Source: Bog-473 sp963745175
Lineage (GTDB): Bacteria > Actinomycetota > Acidimicrobiia > Acidimicrobiales > RAAP-2
Assembly (NCBI GenBank): GCA_963745175.1
Contig: CAVUWK010000001.1
Span: 124,001 to 188,000 of the forward strand
Direction: 5' to 3'
DNA: 64,000 nucleotides
Shown: piece by piece, positions 19,111-27,495 of the stretch
Numbering within the stretch: the stretch's first letter is position 1
How the letters are laid out: each line of letters begins with the position of its first letter
Notes under the pieces: model-generated
Databases searched by the model: none
Seen by the model: only the letters and a program-made list of their open reading frames with translations
What the model was told of the DNA's origin: nothing
Program-made: the position numbers and the translations under genes

Positions 19111-19941
19111 ATGAACCAAGCCACGCTCGAGACGATTGAGGTTCAGCTACCAGCCAGCACACGGGAGGCCGTCCGCAAGCAGATCACCCTGACGTTTCAG
19201 CCACCGTACGAGACCCCTCTCACTGTGGCAGTGAACGGTGCCATCATGAGCTCGGCGTGGTTTTTCCTGCCCACCGGTTTGCGGGACAAGGTCTTTACCC
19301 TCCACGGAACGCTGGCCTTTGCCCTGATTCTCGCCGCGTGGATGTACTCAGACGTACCTTCGACCAACGGCCTCGGGCCCGACGCTCAACGGGTTGCGGC
19401 CGCCTTGGACGATCCCGTGGCGCTACGACGGCTGCTCTACGGCAAGAACATCGTCCTGTGGTTGCTGATCACGCCACTCTGCTCGCTCGTGGCTGTGATC
19501 AATGGCGTCATTCATCATTCACTTCTGTCCACCTTGTACACGGTGGTCGCGATCGGAGTACTCCCGTTTGGGTTTCTCGCCATCTCGGCTTGGGTCGGGA
19601 TCTTGTTTCCGTACCACCCGATGCCGCTGCGGTACCGGTGGGAGCATCGTCGGCCTCGGAAGCGGATGCTGGCGCGGTGGCTCGGCCTGGCCGTGACTCC
19701 CTATGTGTTGGTCCCTGCCTTAGCTGCTCTCATGCTGGCCCCGTCGCTCCTCTTGTGGGGGTTCACCTCGCCGCACGGACTTTCGGAAAAGCTGCCTGAC
19801 CATGAGCTTGGGTTGGGAGTGGCCGTCGCATGTGGCATCGCCCTTGTCTGCTCAATCGGCGGTCAGCGGCTAGGTGTGTGGATGGCCCAAAAGAAGCGAG
19901 CCAAGCTCGCGGCGTTCCTGTTGGACCCGGTGAGGGGATAG
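19111..19941 (+). CDS. Multi-pass membrane protein of unknown function
   Basis: The 276-residue product has about six hydrophobic segments: roughly residues 42-58, 64-80, 114-133, 142-166, 192-218 and 232-250. A basic loop, RYRWEHRRPRKRM, lies near residue 175. I do not recognise the family. The pattern (a conserved NGAIMSSAWFF segment and a YGKNIVLWLL helix) resembles ABC-2-type permease subunits without a matching ATPase gene nearby. It is followed after 61 bases by the K+ channel gene on the same strand. Confidence 0.6.
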   Translation: MNQATLETIEVQLPASTREAVRKQITLTFQPPYETPLTVAVNGAIMSSAWFFLPTGLRDKVFTLHGTLAFALILAAWMYSDVPSTNGLGPDAQRVAAALDDPVALRRLLYGKNIVLWLLITPLCSLVAVINGVIHHSLLSTLYTVVAIGVLPFGFLAISAWVGILFPYHPMPLRYRWEHRRPRKRMLARWLGLAVTPYVLVPALAALMLAPSLLLWGFTSPHGLSEKLPDHELGLGVAVACGIALVCSIGGQRLGVWMAQKKRAKLAAFLLDPVRG

Positions 19942-20002
19942 GCATGCCAACGTTGCCTCATGGTCTCGAGCGGAGAGCGGCACGACTCGCACTGGTGTCG
20001 AC

Positions 20003-20548
20003 ATGACATTGCCAGGCGACTCACCTCTGGGGGACTTTGAACGCTCTCACTTGGTGAAGACAGTCGTGCGCGCCGCGGTGAGCGCCGTGCTCCTTGTCGT
20101 TCTCTACTACGTGATTCCGATTGAGCATCGACCGCATCAATCGGTGGCGCTGCGCCTGATCGTGGCCCTCGCCCTGTTCTCGGTCGTCCTCGCCGTCGAA
20201 GTCAGCCAGATCGCGAAGCACGATCATCCGATGCTCCGGGCCGGTGTGGCGATGGCCACGATCATTCCGCTCTTCCTCGTTGTGTTCGCGTGGATCTACC
20301 TCACGATGTCCGCCTCGAGTCCCGCCGCATTCGGCGAGCATCTGACGCGGACGAGCGCCCTCTACTTCACCGTGACGGTGTTTTCGACCGTGGGCTTCGG
20401 CGACATCACACCCAAGACGGATCCGGCCCGAATCGTGGCCATGGTGCAGATGCTTTCTGACCTTGCGGTCCTCGCCGTCGTCGTCCGCCTGATCCTTGGC
20501 GCGGCCACCCGCGGGATGGCGCGACTTCGGGCATCAGACGCGTCGTAG
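20003..20548 (+). CDS. Two-TM-pore potassium channel family protein
   Basis: The 181-residue product has four hydrophobic segments. Between the last two is the pore loop with the selectivity-filter sequence STVGFGDITPKT (about residues 131-142), where T-V-G-F-G is a K+-channel filter variant of TVGYG. There is no cytoplasmic RCK/TrkA domain, so gating is presumably simple. Proteins of this size and layout (Ion_trans_2) occur widely in actinobacteria. ATG at 20003; the ribosome-binding site is weak. Confidence 0.85.
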   Translation: MTLPGDSPLGDFERSHLVKTVVRAAVSAVLLVVLYYVIPIEHRPHQSVALRLIVALALFSVVLAVEVSQIAKHDHPMLRAGVAMATIIPLFLVVFAWIYLTMSASSPAAFGEHLTRTSALYFTVTVFSTVGFGDITPKTDPARIVAMVQMLSDLAVLAVVVRLILGAATRGMARLRASDAS

Positions 20549-20652
20549 ACGATATCCACGCCCACACGGGATCCTTCCTGGCAGGAGAGGGCTCGTCAGG
20601 TTCAGAGACAACCAACTTCCGGCGGACCGTGGTCCTGGGTACGCTCCCGTCA

Positions 20653-21678
20653 GTGCGTATAGGAGTGCTGACTGGCGGGGGCGATTGCCCGGGTCTGAAC
20701 GCCGTGATCCGAGCCGTCGTACGCAAGGGCGTCCAGGTCTACCGCGACGAGTTCGTCGGGTTCCGCGACGGCTGGCGCGGACCCATGGAAGGGGACACCA
20801 TGCCCCTCGATGTCGCTGCTGTCCGTGGGATTCTCCCGCGGGGAGGCACGATCCTCGGGTCCAGCCGAACCAATCCCTACGCGGACGGCAACGGCGAAAA
20901 GCGGATTCTCGACACCGTACGTCGGCTAGGTATCGAAGGTCTTGTTGTCATCGGCGGTGAGGACACGCTGGGCGTGGCGACCAAGCTCGCCGCGATCGGT
21001 CTTCCCGTCGTCGGCGTCCCGAAGACCATCGACAACGACCTGGGAGCAACCGACTACACCTTCGGTTTCGACACGGCGGTGACCGTGGCGACCGAAGCCA
21101 TCGATCGGCTGCACACGACCGCGGAGAGTCACCACCGTGTCCTGATTGTCGAAGTCATGGGACGCGACACGGGTTGGATTGCATGGCACGCCGGCGTCGC
21201 CGGGGGCGCAAACGCCATACTCATCCCCGAGCGCCCCTTTCACATCGACGACGTCTGTGCGTTCATCGAACATCGATTTGCCAGTCACTATGCGCCGATT
21301 ATCGTCGTTGCCGAAGGAGCACTTCCCTTGGAGGGTACGTTGCCGCCTCGCGATGGCGAACTGGACCCTTTCGGTCATGTGCGACTGTCGGGGATTGGAA
21401 ATCTCTTGGAGACCGAGATCGCCCAACGCACCGGGAAAGAAGCTCGCACCACTGTCCTTGGACATGTACAACGTGGTGGGAGCCCAACGGCGTTCGATCG
21501 GGTGCTCGCCACGAGATTTGGCCTCCATGCCATCGACGCCCTTCATGACGGTCACTTTGGGCAGATGGTGGCGTTGCACGGGACCTCGATCGACCTCGTG
21601 CCCCTGGCTGAAGCGATGTCGACAATCAAGCTGGTGCCACCGGAGCTCTATGCGGAAGCCGAGGTGTTCTTTGGATGA
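20653..21678 (+). CDS. 6-phosphofructokinase, probably pyrophosphate-dependent
   Basis: This enzyme phosphorylates fructose 6-phosphate to the 1,6-bisphosphate in glycolysis. I chose the GTG at 20653, which gives the usual MRIGVLTGGGDCPGLN start; an upstream in-frame GTG at 20629 would add eight residues. Motifs in order: GGGDCPGLNAV (phosphoryl-donor loop), GGEDT (about residue 102), PKTIDNDL (about 122, catalytic Asp pair), EVMGRDTGW (substrate loop) and GHVQRGG near the C-terminus. ATP enzymes carry Gly at the last-but-one position of GGxGT. Aspartate there, with Lys in PKTIDND, is the signature of PPi-using members of the family. It converges with the thioesterase-like gene, 11 bases apart. 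Confidence 0.9.
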   Translation: MRIGVLTGGGDCPGLNAVIRAVVRKGVQVYRDEFVGFRDGWRGPMEGDTMPLDVAAVRGILPRGGTILGSSRTNPYADGNGEKRILDTVRRLGIEGLVVIGGEDTLGVATKLAAIGLPVVGVPKTIDNDLGATDYTFGFDTAVTVATEAIDRLHTTAESHHRVLIVEVMGRDTGWIAWHAGVAGGANAILIPERPFHIDDVCAFIEHRFASHYAPIIVVAEGALPLEGTLPPRDGELDPFGHVRLSGIGNLLETEIAQRTGKEARTTVLGHVQRGGSPTAFDRVLATRFGLHAIDALHDGHFGQMVALHGTSIDLVPLAEAMSTIKLVPPELYAEAEVFFG

Positions 21679-21689
21679 GCTCCTTTGGG

Positions 21690-22541
21690 CTACTCGACCG
21701 TGCGGAAAAGGTACGATCCCGCCGTGATCGGGCGATCGTCGTTGCCCTCGTCGTGAAGCAGCATTCGAACCGCGACAGCCCCATCTGAACCGACCACGGG
21801 TGCACCGTCGACCCGGAACGGACCGACCTTTCCACGGGCAAGGAACATCACGTGTGACGAGACGCCCTGGAGGCGGTCGGTACCGACAACCGTCGTGGCC
21901 AGGTCGAAGGCAGCCGTCTCGAGGACAACGAACTGCGGCCCGAGGTGCAACGCGGCGTCGGGCGACGCCAGTTCTGCGACGAGCTCGCCCAACGCCCAGT
22001 GGGAATCTTCCCGTCGGTGGGCGCCGAAAACCTGCCAGAGCGGCGGCAGGTCGGGGGAGTCGACCACCTCGATGGGATCGACCGCCATCTTCTCGAGGCC
22101 CCGGGGCGGAGTACCGATGCTGATGCCCTGTCCCTCGGTCAATGCGAGCACCCGGCTGGGCCGGTCGGCGTCGACGATCCGAGACCGGCTGTAGCCCATC
22201 TGGCGTCCTTGCTTGAGCACCTCGGAGACGACTTCGATGCGCCGGACGTCCCGGCCAGGATCGAGGATCTGGCAAGAATGGATCACGGGGTTCGGCACGG
22301 CCTCGAGATCACTCCTGCCGCCGCCCTCCGGCGACACGATCCCGAGCACCGCGAACATCAGCCCGCCGGTGGCGTTCCGCATGTCATGACGCAAGAACAC
22401 CGATTCGTCGACCTCACCGGCGTCCATCGATGCGTAGCTGCGGCCGATGTAGCGGTAACTCAGGAGGCCGCCCCAGCGGCGACGCAGCTCGGCGGCATAT
22501 TCTTCCTGTTCGCTCGTGAGCTCGCGGATGTCTCGCAGCAC
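21690..22541 (-). CDS. Hotdog-fold thioesterase-like protein
   Basis: The 283-residue product looks like a tandem (double) hotdog protein. The first half has LRHDMRNATGGLMFAVLGIV near residue 50, and the second has LGPQFVVLETAAFDLATTVVG, resembling the helix of PaaI/acyl-CoA thioesterases. The end (GDPxxAGSYLFRTV-like) is the final strand. I see no definite catalytic acid or Asp/Glu-His pair, so the activity is tentative; hydrolysis of an acyl-CoA is the likeliest role, given the surrounding acyl-CoA genes. It is divergent from the alpha/beta hydrolase gene, with a 47-base shared promoter region. Confidence 0.65.
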   Translation of the reverse strand: MLRDIRELTSEQEEYAAELRRRWGGLLSYRYIGRSYASMDAGEVDESVFLRHDMRNATGGLMFAVLGIVSPEGGGRSDLEAVPNPVIHSCQILDPGRDVRRIEVVSEVLKQGRQMGYSRSRIVDADRPSRVLALTEGQGISIGTPPRGLEKMAVDPIEVVDSPDLPPLWQVFGAHRREDSHWALGELVAELASPDAALHLGPQFVVLETAAFDLATTVVGTDRLQGVSSHVMFLARGKVGPFRVDGAPVVGSDGAVAVRMLLHDEGNDDRPITAGSYLFRTVE

Positions 22542-22588
22542 CTCGACCTCCTGTAGAACATGTCGATATTGATAGCGTCCCGTCCATC

Positions 22589-24094
22589 ATGCCTCGTTCC
22601 GTTTGCGGTCAGGACATGACACAGCCAAAACTCGCCAGGCGACGGGTGAGGAAGGGACGCCTCAGGCGGGCCCGACGACCGCTCGTCGACGGCCTGCTGG
22701 CGGCAATCGCGATCGGGTGCATGCCGGCGCTTGTGTCGAGCTTCAGTCCCCCCGCTGCCTCCGCCAGCACTCGAGCTGCTCCACCTGCCGTCACATGGAT
22801 GAAGGGTTTCCCAGCTCCGGACACGCCGGCGAAGTACGACAAGGTCGGGGTGATCAAGATCGGACCTTCTCGCGCCAAGAATGTGTTGGTGTTGGAGCCG
22901 GGGACTTCGGCCGGGAGCGCCTACTTCGTGCCCCTGGCCAAGTGGATCGTCTCGAGGACGAGCGGCTGGCAGGTCTGGTCCGTCGAGCGGCGCGAGAACC
23001 TGCTCGAGGATCAATCGGAGCTGAACCTGGCCAAGGAGGGCAAGGTGACAGCGACGCAACTGTATGACTACTACCTTGGGTACATCAAAGATCCGAAGAT
23101 CACGCGGCACTTTCAATCGATTCCAACCTCGAGCGTCGAGTTCGCCAAGCAATGGGGCATGAACGTGGCCGTCCAAGATCTGCGCAGAGTGATCACTGCC
23201 GCGCAGAGCCTTGGGGGAAAAGTGGTGCTCGGCGGCCACTCTCTCGGGGCGACGGTGGTCACGGCGTATGCCACTTGGGATTTCAAGGGCAAGGCGGGAG
23301 CCGCTGGATTGGCGGGCCTGGTCTACATCGACGGGGGCAGTGCGGCGAACGCGATCAGCGCCCAGCAGGCGACCCAGACATTGCAGACCTTCGACGCGCC
23401 GAGTGTGAGCCCGTGGCTGGCTTTCGGCGGGATCACCGCACCGTATGCCGGACTGTTCGTCGCCACAGGGTCTGTCTCTGCGCTGCTCTTCCCCAACCAA
23501 CCGTCGCTTGGCCAGACGTCTGGGCTGCTCCCTTCTGACATCGTGCCGGGGGTTCCGGTCACCAATCTCGGCCAATTTGGGTATGCCTTGAACGCCTCGA
23601 CTTCTCCTCCGGCACTGCTGGCGGCGCAGGCGCACCTCGGTCAGGGGCTGACGGCAAGCGGTTCGATTCACGGCTGGAATGGCGCCGGCGCGCTGACACC
23701 GATCAAGCGCTTCGCGGCCATGTTCTCGGGGTATCCATTCAAGAGCGTCGACGGGAGCGAGTGGTATTTCCCACAACGGCTGACTGACGACAGCGGCGCG
23801 GTGGACAATGGGAATGCGAATCCGGCGCAGGCCGTTCTCGGCGTCCAGGCGACCATGGGCCATGCACTCCCGAAGAGTCTGTTGATCTATGCCTTCGGTG
23901 CGCGTCTCGGTGGAGCAAGCGTGCTCGCGGATGCCGCGGTCTTGGCCCAGCAGTCAGGCATTCCGCCAGGCAATCTCACACTGGTCAATCGCCAGAGCAC
24001 GTACTCGCATAACGACCCCGCCGGTGCCTATCCCAGCAACGTCTTCTTCGCCCACCTCGTGCCATTCCTAAGGAAGATCAGTTCCCACCGATAG
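22589..24094 (+). CDS. Secreted alpha/beta hydrolase
   Basis: The 501-residue product has an Arg-rich N-terminus followed by a hydrophobic segment (about residues 32-58) with an Ala-x-Ala-like region, indicating export. The nucleophile elbow GGHSLGATVV (about residue 215) fits an alpha/beta hydrolase serine. Other fold marks are NVLVLEPGTSAGSAYF near residue 97 (the oxyanion region), and a C-terminal RQSTYSHNDPAGAYP stretch whose His may complete the triad. An in-frame ATG at 22616 is an alternative start. It is probably an esterase or lipase-like enzyme acting outside the cytoplasmic membrane; the substrate is unknown. Confidence 0.8.
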   Translation: MPRSVCGQDMTQPKLARRRVRKGRLRRARRPLVDGLLAAIAIGCMPALVSSFSPPAASASTRAAPPAVTWMKGFPAPDTPAKYDKVGVIKIGPSRAKNVLVLEPGTSAGSAYFVPLAKWIVSRTSGWQVWSVERRENLLEDQSELNLAKEGKVTATQLYDYYLGYIKDPKITRHFQSIPTSSVEFAKQWGMNVAVQDLRRVITAAQSLGGKVVLGGHSLGATVVTAYATWDFKGKAGAAGLAGLVYIDGGSAANAISAQQATQTLQTFDAPSVSPWLAFGGITAPYAGLFVATGSVSALLFPNQPSLGQTSGLLPSDIVPGVPVTNLGQFGYALNASTSPPALLAAQAHLGQGLTASGSIHGWNGAGALTPIKRFAAMFSGYPFKSVDGSEWYFPQRLTDDSGAVDNGNANPAQAVLGVQATMGHALPKSLLIYAFGARLGGASVLADAAVLAQQSGIPPGNLTLVNRQSTYSHNDPAGAYPSNVFFAHLVPFLRKISSHR

Positions 24095-24133
24095 GTGTTG
24101 GAACGGCCGGGAAGGTCGCTTAGCCTCTCGTCT

Positions 24134-24772
24134 GTGACAGATGTCGAGGTGTTCGTAGATCCCGGTTGTCCCTGGGCGTGGGTCACCTCGCGCTGGGTGG
24201 CCGAAGTCGCCCCCGCTCGGGACCTTTCGGTGTTCTGGCGTTCCTTCTGCCTGGAGATCCGAGACGACTACGGCGTGGCACCCACCGTCCCGGAGGAGTT
24301 CCGGCAACGGGCTCTCGAGGGTCATGCCGTCGCCCACCGAATGTTGCGGATCTTCGAAGCAGCCCGCGCTGAGGTCGGCGAAGATGCCGTGGACAGGCTC
24401 TATGCAGAGTGGGGCCGGCAGTACTTCGGTTTGAAGCGCACTCGGACCACGGGACTGTTGGCCGACTGCGTCGCGGCGGCGGGGCTCGGGACCCGATTGA
24501 CGGACGCCGCCGACGACGAGAGTTGGGACGTACCGATACGCGAGGCCATGGACGTTGCCTATGCCTTCGGCGGACCGAAGACGCAGACGCCAGCGATCGT
24601 CGTGCGATCGGATCCGCCGCATGGTTTCAAAGGACCCGTGATGGCGCCGGCGCCGACGGGAGCTTCCGCTCTGAGGCTGTGGGATGCCATCCAGGTGCTT
24701 TCTGAGCACGGCGGGTTCTTCGAGATCACCCGACCACGCGTCAACTCACCGCACGATCACATGCCTGTCTGA
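24134..24772 (+). CDS. DsbA-family mycothiol-type oxidoreductase (CPWA active site)
   Basis: The product is about 212 residues with the DsbA-like fold of actinobacterial mycothiol-dependent nitroreductases (the Rv2466c group). The N-terminal strand leads into FVDPGCPWAWVTSRW, where the usual CxxC is CPWA, so only the first cysteine remains. Other family segments: VFWRSFCLEIRDDY, FGGPKTQTPAIVV (cis-Pro loop, TP), and a C-terminal LSEHGGFFEITRPR. Start GTG 24134 is preferred because it sits right before the core strand; a GTG at 24095 abutting the hydrolase stop is possible. It may reduce or conjugate small electrophiles with mycothiol. Confidence 0.8.
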   Translation: MTDVEVFVDPGCPWAWVTSRWVAEVAPARDLSVFWRSFCLEIRDDYGVAPTVPEEFRQRALEGHAVAHRMLRIFEAARAEVGEDAVDRLYAEWGRQYFGLKRTRTTGLLADCVAAAGLGTRLTDAADDESWDVPIREAMDVAYAFGGPKTQTPAIVVRSDPPHGFKGPVMAPAPTGASALRLWDAIQVLSEHGGFFEITRPRVNSPHDHMPV

Positions 24773-24812
24773 CAGCTCTGTCCGGCAGTGGCACAGCGAT
24801 GCGTCGGGTGCG

Positions 24813-25598
24813 CTATGTCAACCAGCCGGATTCCCGCAGGAACGGCTGTGTCTCGACCACCTGGCCGGTCAGCGTCGCGGGGTCGCCGGTGCACAGCAGG
24901 AACGCCGTCTCCGTGATGTAGCTGATGTCCTCAGTGTCCTCCTTGGCCAGGTCGAGCGTACCGGCGCCTGGAGTGGCCACCGGCTTCGTCGTGGCCGCCG
25001 CGTTCACCGCGATGCCGTCGTCGTACAATTCGGCGGCGAAGCTCTGAGCGAGTCGGCCGAGCGCCGCCTTGCAGGTGCCGTACACGCCGAATCCCGCCGC
25101 ACGGTCGAACTCGGAGAAGGGCGGCCCCTCGATGCGCTCGCCGGCCAAAGAGACGAGCATGAGCACCCACCCCTGCTTTCGCTGGCGCATGGCGGGGATC
25201 GCCAGCTGCGTGAGATGCAGCGGCGCCAGAACCTGCGTCTCGATCATGAGCCGTGCCCGGTTCTCGGGAAACCCATCGAGTGGTCGGAGGAAGGTCACCG
25301 CCGCGTTGTTGACGAGGATGTCCGGCGCGCCGACCGCCTCGCTTGCTTCAGCCCAGAGCCGTTCGCGGTCGTCGGCATGGGAGAGGTCAGCCTGGATCGA
25401 CACGGCTTTCCCGCCGCCGGCGCGAATTCCCTCGCACGTCTCGCGCAGCGACCCGACGTACTTGGGGTCTGGGTCGAGCGTGCGCGCGCTCACCGCGACC
25501 ACGGCGCCCTCTGCCGCCAAGCGCTCTGCGATGGATTTTCCGATCCCCCGGCTGCCGCCGGTCACCAGGGCGACCTTCCCTTCGAGCCTCCCTGCCAT
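24813..25598 (-). CDS. Short-chain dehydrogenase/reductase
   Basis: The product is about 261 residues. The classical SDR features are all present: TGGSRGIG cofactor motif near the N-terminus, DILVNNAA (NNAG equivalent), a serine strand (MLVSLAGE), and the catalytic YxxCK (VYGTCKAAL). It probably oxidises or reduces a hydroxyl or keto group with NAD(P). I chose ATG 25598; a TTG at 25607 would add three residues. It is divergent from the phosphotransferase-like gene, only 19 bases apart, so the two must share a very compact promoter region. Confidence 0.92.
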   Translation of the reverse strand: MAGRLEGKVALVTGGSRGIGKSIAERLAAEGAVVAVSARTLDPDPKYVGSLRETCEGIRAGGGKAVSIQADLSHADDRERLWAEASEAVGAPDILVNNAAVTFLRPLDGFPENRARLMIETQVLAPLHLTQLAIPAMRQRKQGWVLMLVSLAGERIEGPPFSEFDRAAGFGVYGTCKAALGRLAQSFAAELYDDGIAVNAAATTKPVATPGAGTLDLAKEDTEDISYITETAFLLCTGDPATLTGQVVETQPFLRESGWLT

Positions 25599-25617
25599 CG
25601 GCCGCAATACTAGGCGG

Positions 25618-26580
25618 GTGCCTGGTTTCGAGCCTCCGCTGGCCGACCTCGAGGCGCGCTTGGCCGCGCTGGACGTGACGGGTGTCCGCCGGTTGGCTGG
25701 CGGCTCGTCGAGTTTGACCTACACGGGAGAGACCCCAGACGGACAGAAGGTCGTCGTGAAGTCGGCGCCGGGTGGGGTACCACCGGTGCTGAACCGAGAT
25801 GTTCTGCGGCAGGCGCGGCTCTTGCAAGCGCTGGCGGGGACGAAGGTGCCGGTACCGTCGGTGCTCTGGGAGGACGCAGGGGAGCCACCCGAGGTGCCGC
25901 CGCTCTTCGTGATGTCGTTCGTCGAGGGCACGTCGCTCGAGCCGTTGTTCGATTCCGACGGTGGTGACGACGTCGCCACTGTGGCCGGCCGGATGGGGAA
26001 CGCCGTTCGGGTCATGGCGGCCCTGCATGCCGTCGATCCGAATGCCATCGGGCTGGGCGCCGAGCCCGTCGTCGGCCTCTCCGAGGAATGCGAGCGCTGG
26101 AGCCGTCTTCTCCGGACGGTCGATCCGACGCTCGCCCCCGGCTGGGAGCACGTGGCGGCCGAACTCCGTGCTGCGGAGCCAAGGCCGTTGCCAGGCGCCG
26201 TCGTCCATGGCGACCTCCGTCTGGGCAACATGCTCGCTGTCGGTCCCGTCATCAGGGCAATCATCGACTGGGAGATCTGGACCATCGGCGACCCACGCGT
26301 CGACCTGGGCTGGTACCTGGTCAACGCAGACCCGGATACCTACCGGAGGCCCACCCCCTACGCGGGCGCCCTCCCGCCCCCCGCCGAGTTGGCGACCATC
26401 TACGGCGACGCGCCCGACCTCGACTGGTTCGAGGCGCTGGCGTGTTTCAAGTCCGCGGCGACCTGGTCGCTCATCGTGAAGCACAACCGGCGTCGCCCCG
26501 AGCCGGATCCCGAGGTCGAGGCCATGGCGGCCGTCCTGCCTCACCTCCTCGACCGGGCCCGGGCGCTTCTCGGCGGTTGA
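25618..26580 (+). CDS. Aminoglycoside phosphotransferase (APH/ACAD10-like) family kinase
   Basis: The 320-residue product starts with GTG at 25618. The kinase features are a nucleotide loop region (LAGGSSSLTY), lysine VVVKSAP, the catalytic loop VVHGDLRLGN and the metal-binding IIDWEIWTIGDPRVDLGW. In actinobacterial catabolic clusters such proteins sit next to acyl-CoA enzymes and are thought to phosphorylate hydroxyacyl or alcohol intermediates, not aminoglycosides. Here it lies between an SDR and an enoyl-CoA hydratase, which fits that pattern. Substrate not known. Confidence 0.88.
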   Translation: MPGFEPPLADLEARLAALDVTGVRRLAGGSSSLTYTGETPDGQKVVVKSAPGGVPPVLNRDVLRQARLLQALAGTKVPVPSVLWEDAGEPPEVPPLFVMSFVEGTSLEPLFDSDGGDDVATVAGRMGNAVRVMAALHAVDPNAIGLGAEPVVGLSEECERWSRLLRTVDPTLAPGWEHVAAELRAAEPRPLPGAVVHGDLRLGNMLAVGPVIRAIIDWEIWTIGDPRVDLGWYLVNADPDTYRRPTPYAGALPPPAELATIYGDAPDLDWFEALACFKSAATWSLIVKHNRRRPEPDPEVEAMAAVLPHLLDRARALLGG

Positions 26581-26676
26581 CGCGGCGGTTGGGCGCGCGA
26601 CTCGTCAAGAGCGGGGGATACTGGTCGCCATGCGCACGGGGGCCGAGATGGGCACAGCCACGATCCTTGAGCGCGT

Positions 26677-27456
26677 GTGACTGCTCTGGTTCGGGAAGAA
26701 CCGGGTGACGGCGTCCTTCTCCTGCGGCTCAACCGCCCGGAGCGCTTGAACGCCCTTGACGAAGTTCTCGTCGACGAACTCCTGCAGGCATGCGCCGACA
26801 CCACCGCGGAGCGCGACGTCCGTGTCGTCATCCTGACCGGGGCCGGACGCGCTTTCTGCTCCGGCTTGGACGTGCGCGACTTCGGGCCGAGCATGCTCGG
26901 GCCGACCAACCCGGCCATTGACCGCCTGCGATTCCAGGAGATGATGGCGTCGTTGCCAATGGCCATCCGGAACATGCCGCAGCCAGTGATCGCCGCCATC
27001 AACGGGCCCGCCGTTGGTGGCGGTTTGGCTCTGTGCCTGGCCTCCGACGTGAGGATCTGTTCAGCGTCGGCCTCGTTCGGGAACGGGGCCATCAAATTGG
27101 GCCTCTCTGGCGCGGAGATGGGGATGAGTTACTACCTCCCTCGCGTGGTCGGGCTGACCGTGGCTGCCGACTGGATGCTGACCGGCCGTACCGTCTCGGC
27201 GGACGAGGCGCTGCAGCGCGGACTTGTCAGCGAGCTGGTCGACGACGAACGGCTGCGCGATCGTTCGCTCGAACTGGCGTCGCTCATCGCGACGCATTCG
27301 CCGCTCGCCGTTCGGATGACGAAACGTGCTCTTCAGGTGAATACCGACGCGCCTGACCTGATCGCCGCCCTGGAGTTGGAGAATCGCAACCAGGTGATCG
27401 CCCATACAACCGAGGAGGCTGCTGCCGCCCGTCGGCGCTGGGCGTCCAAGGAGTGA
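26677..27456 (+). CDS. Enoyl-CoA hydratase/isomerase (crotonase family)
   Basis: The 259-residue product has LRLNRPERLNALD at the N-terminus, GAGRAFCSGLDV (oxyanion-hole strand), INGPAVGGGLALCLASDVRI and GLSGAEMGMSYYLPR, where the Glu of AEMG corresponds to a catalytic acid of crotonases. It probably hydrates a trans-2-enoyl-CoA in a beta-oxidation-like route. GTG start at 26677. The acyl-CoA ligase gene follows after 39 bases, so the two could be one transcript with the kinase gene upstream. Confidence 0.92.
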   Translation: MTALVREEPGDGVLLLRLNRPERLNALDEVLVDELLQACADTTAERDVRVVILTGAGRAFCSGLDVRDFGPSMLGPTNPAIDRLRFQEMMASLPMAIRNMPQPVIAAINGPAVGGGLALCLASDVRICSASASFGNGAIKLGLSGAEMGMSYYLPRVVGLTVAADWMLTGRTVSADEALQRGLVSELVDDERLRDRSLELASLIATHSPLAVRMTKRALQVNTDAPDLIAALELENRNQVIAHTTEEAAAARRRWASKE

Positions 27457-27495
27457 CAGGTCGGTTCAAAGGCGCCCTCCTGTACTCTGCTGGTC

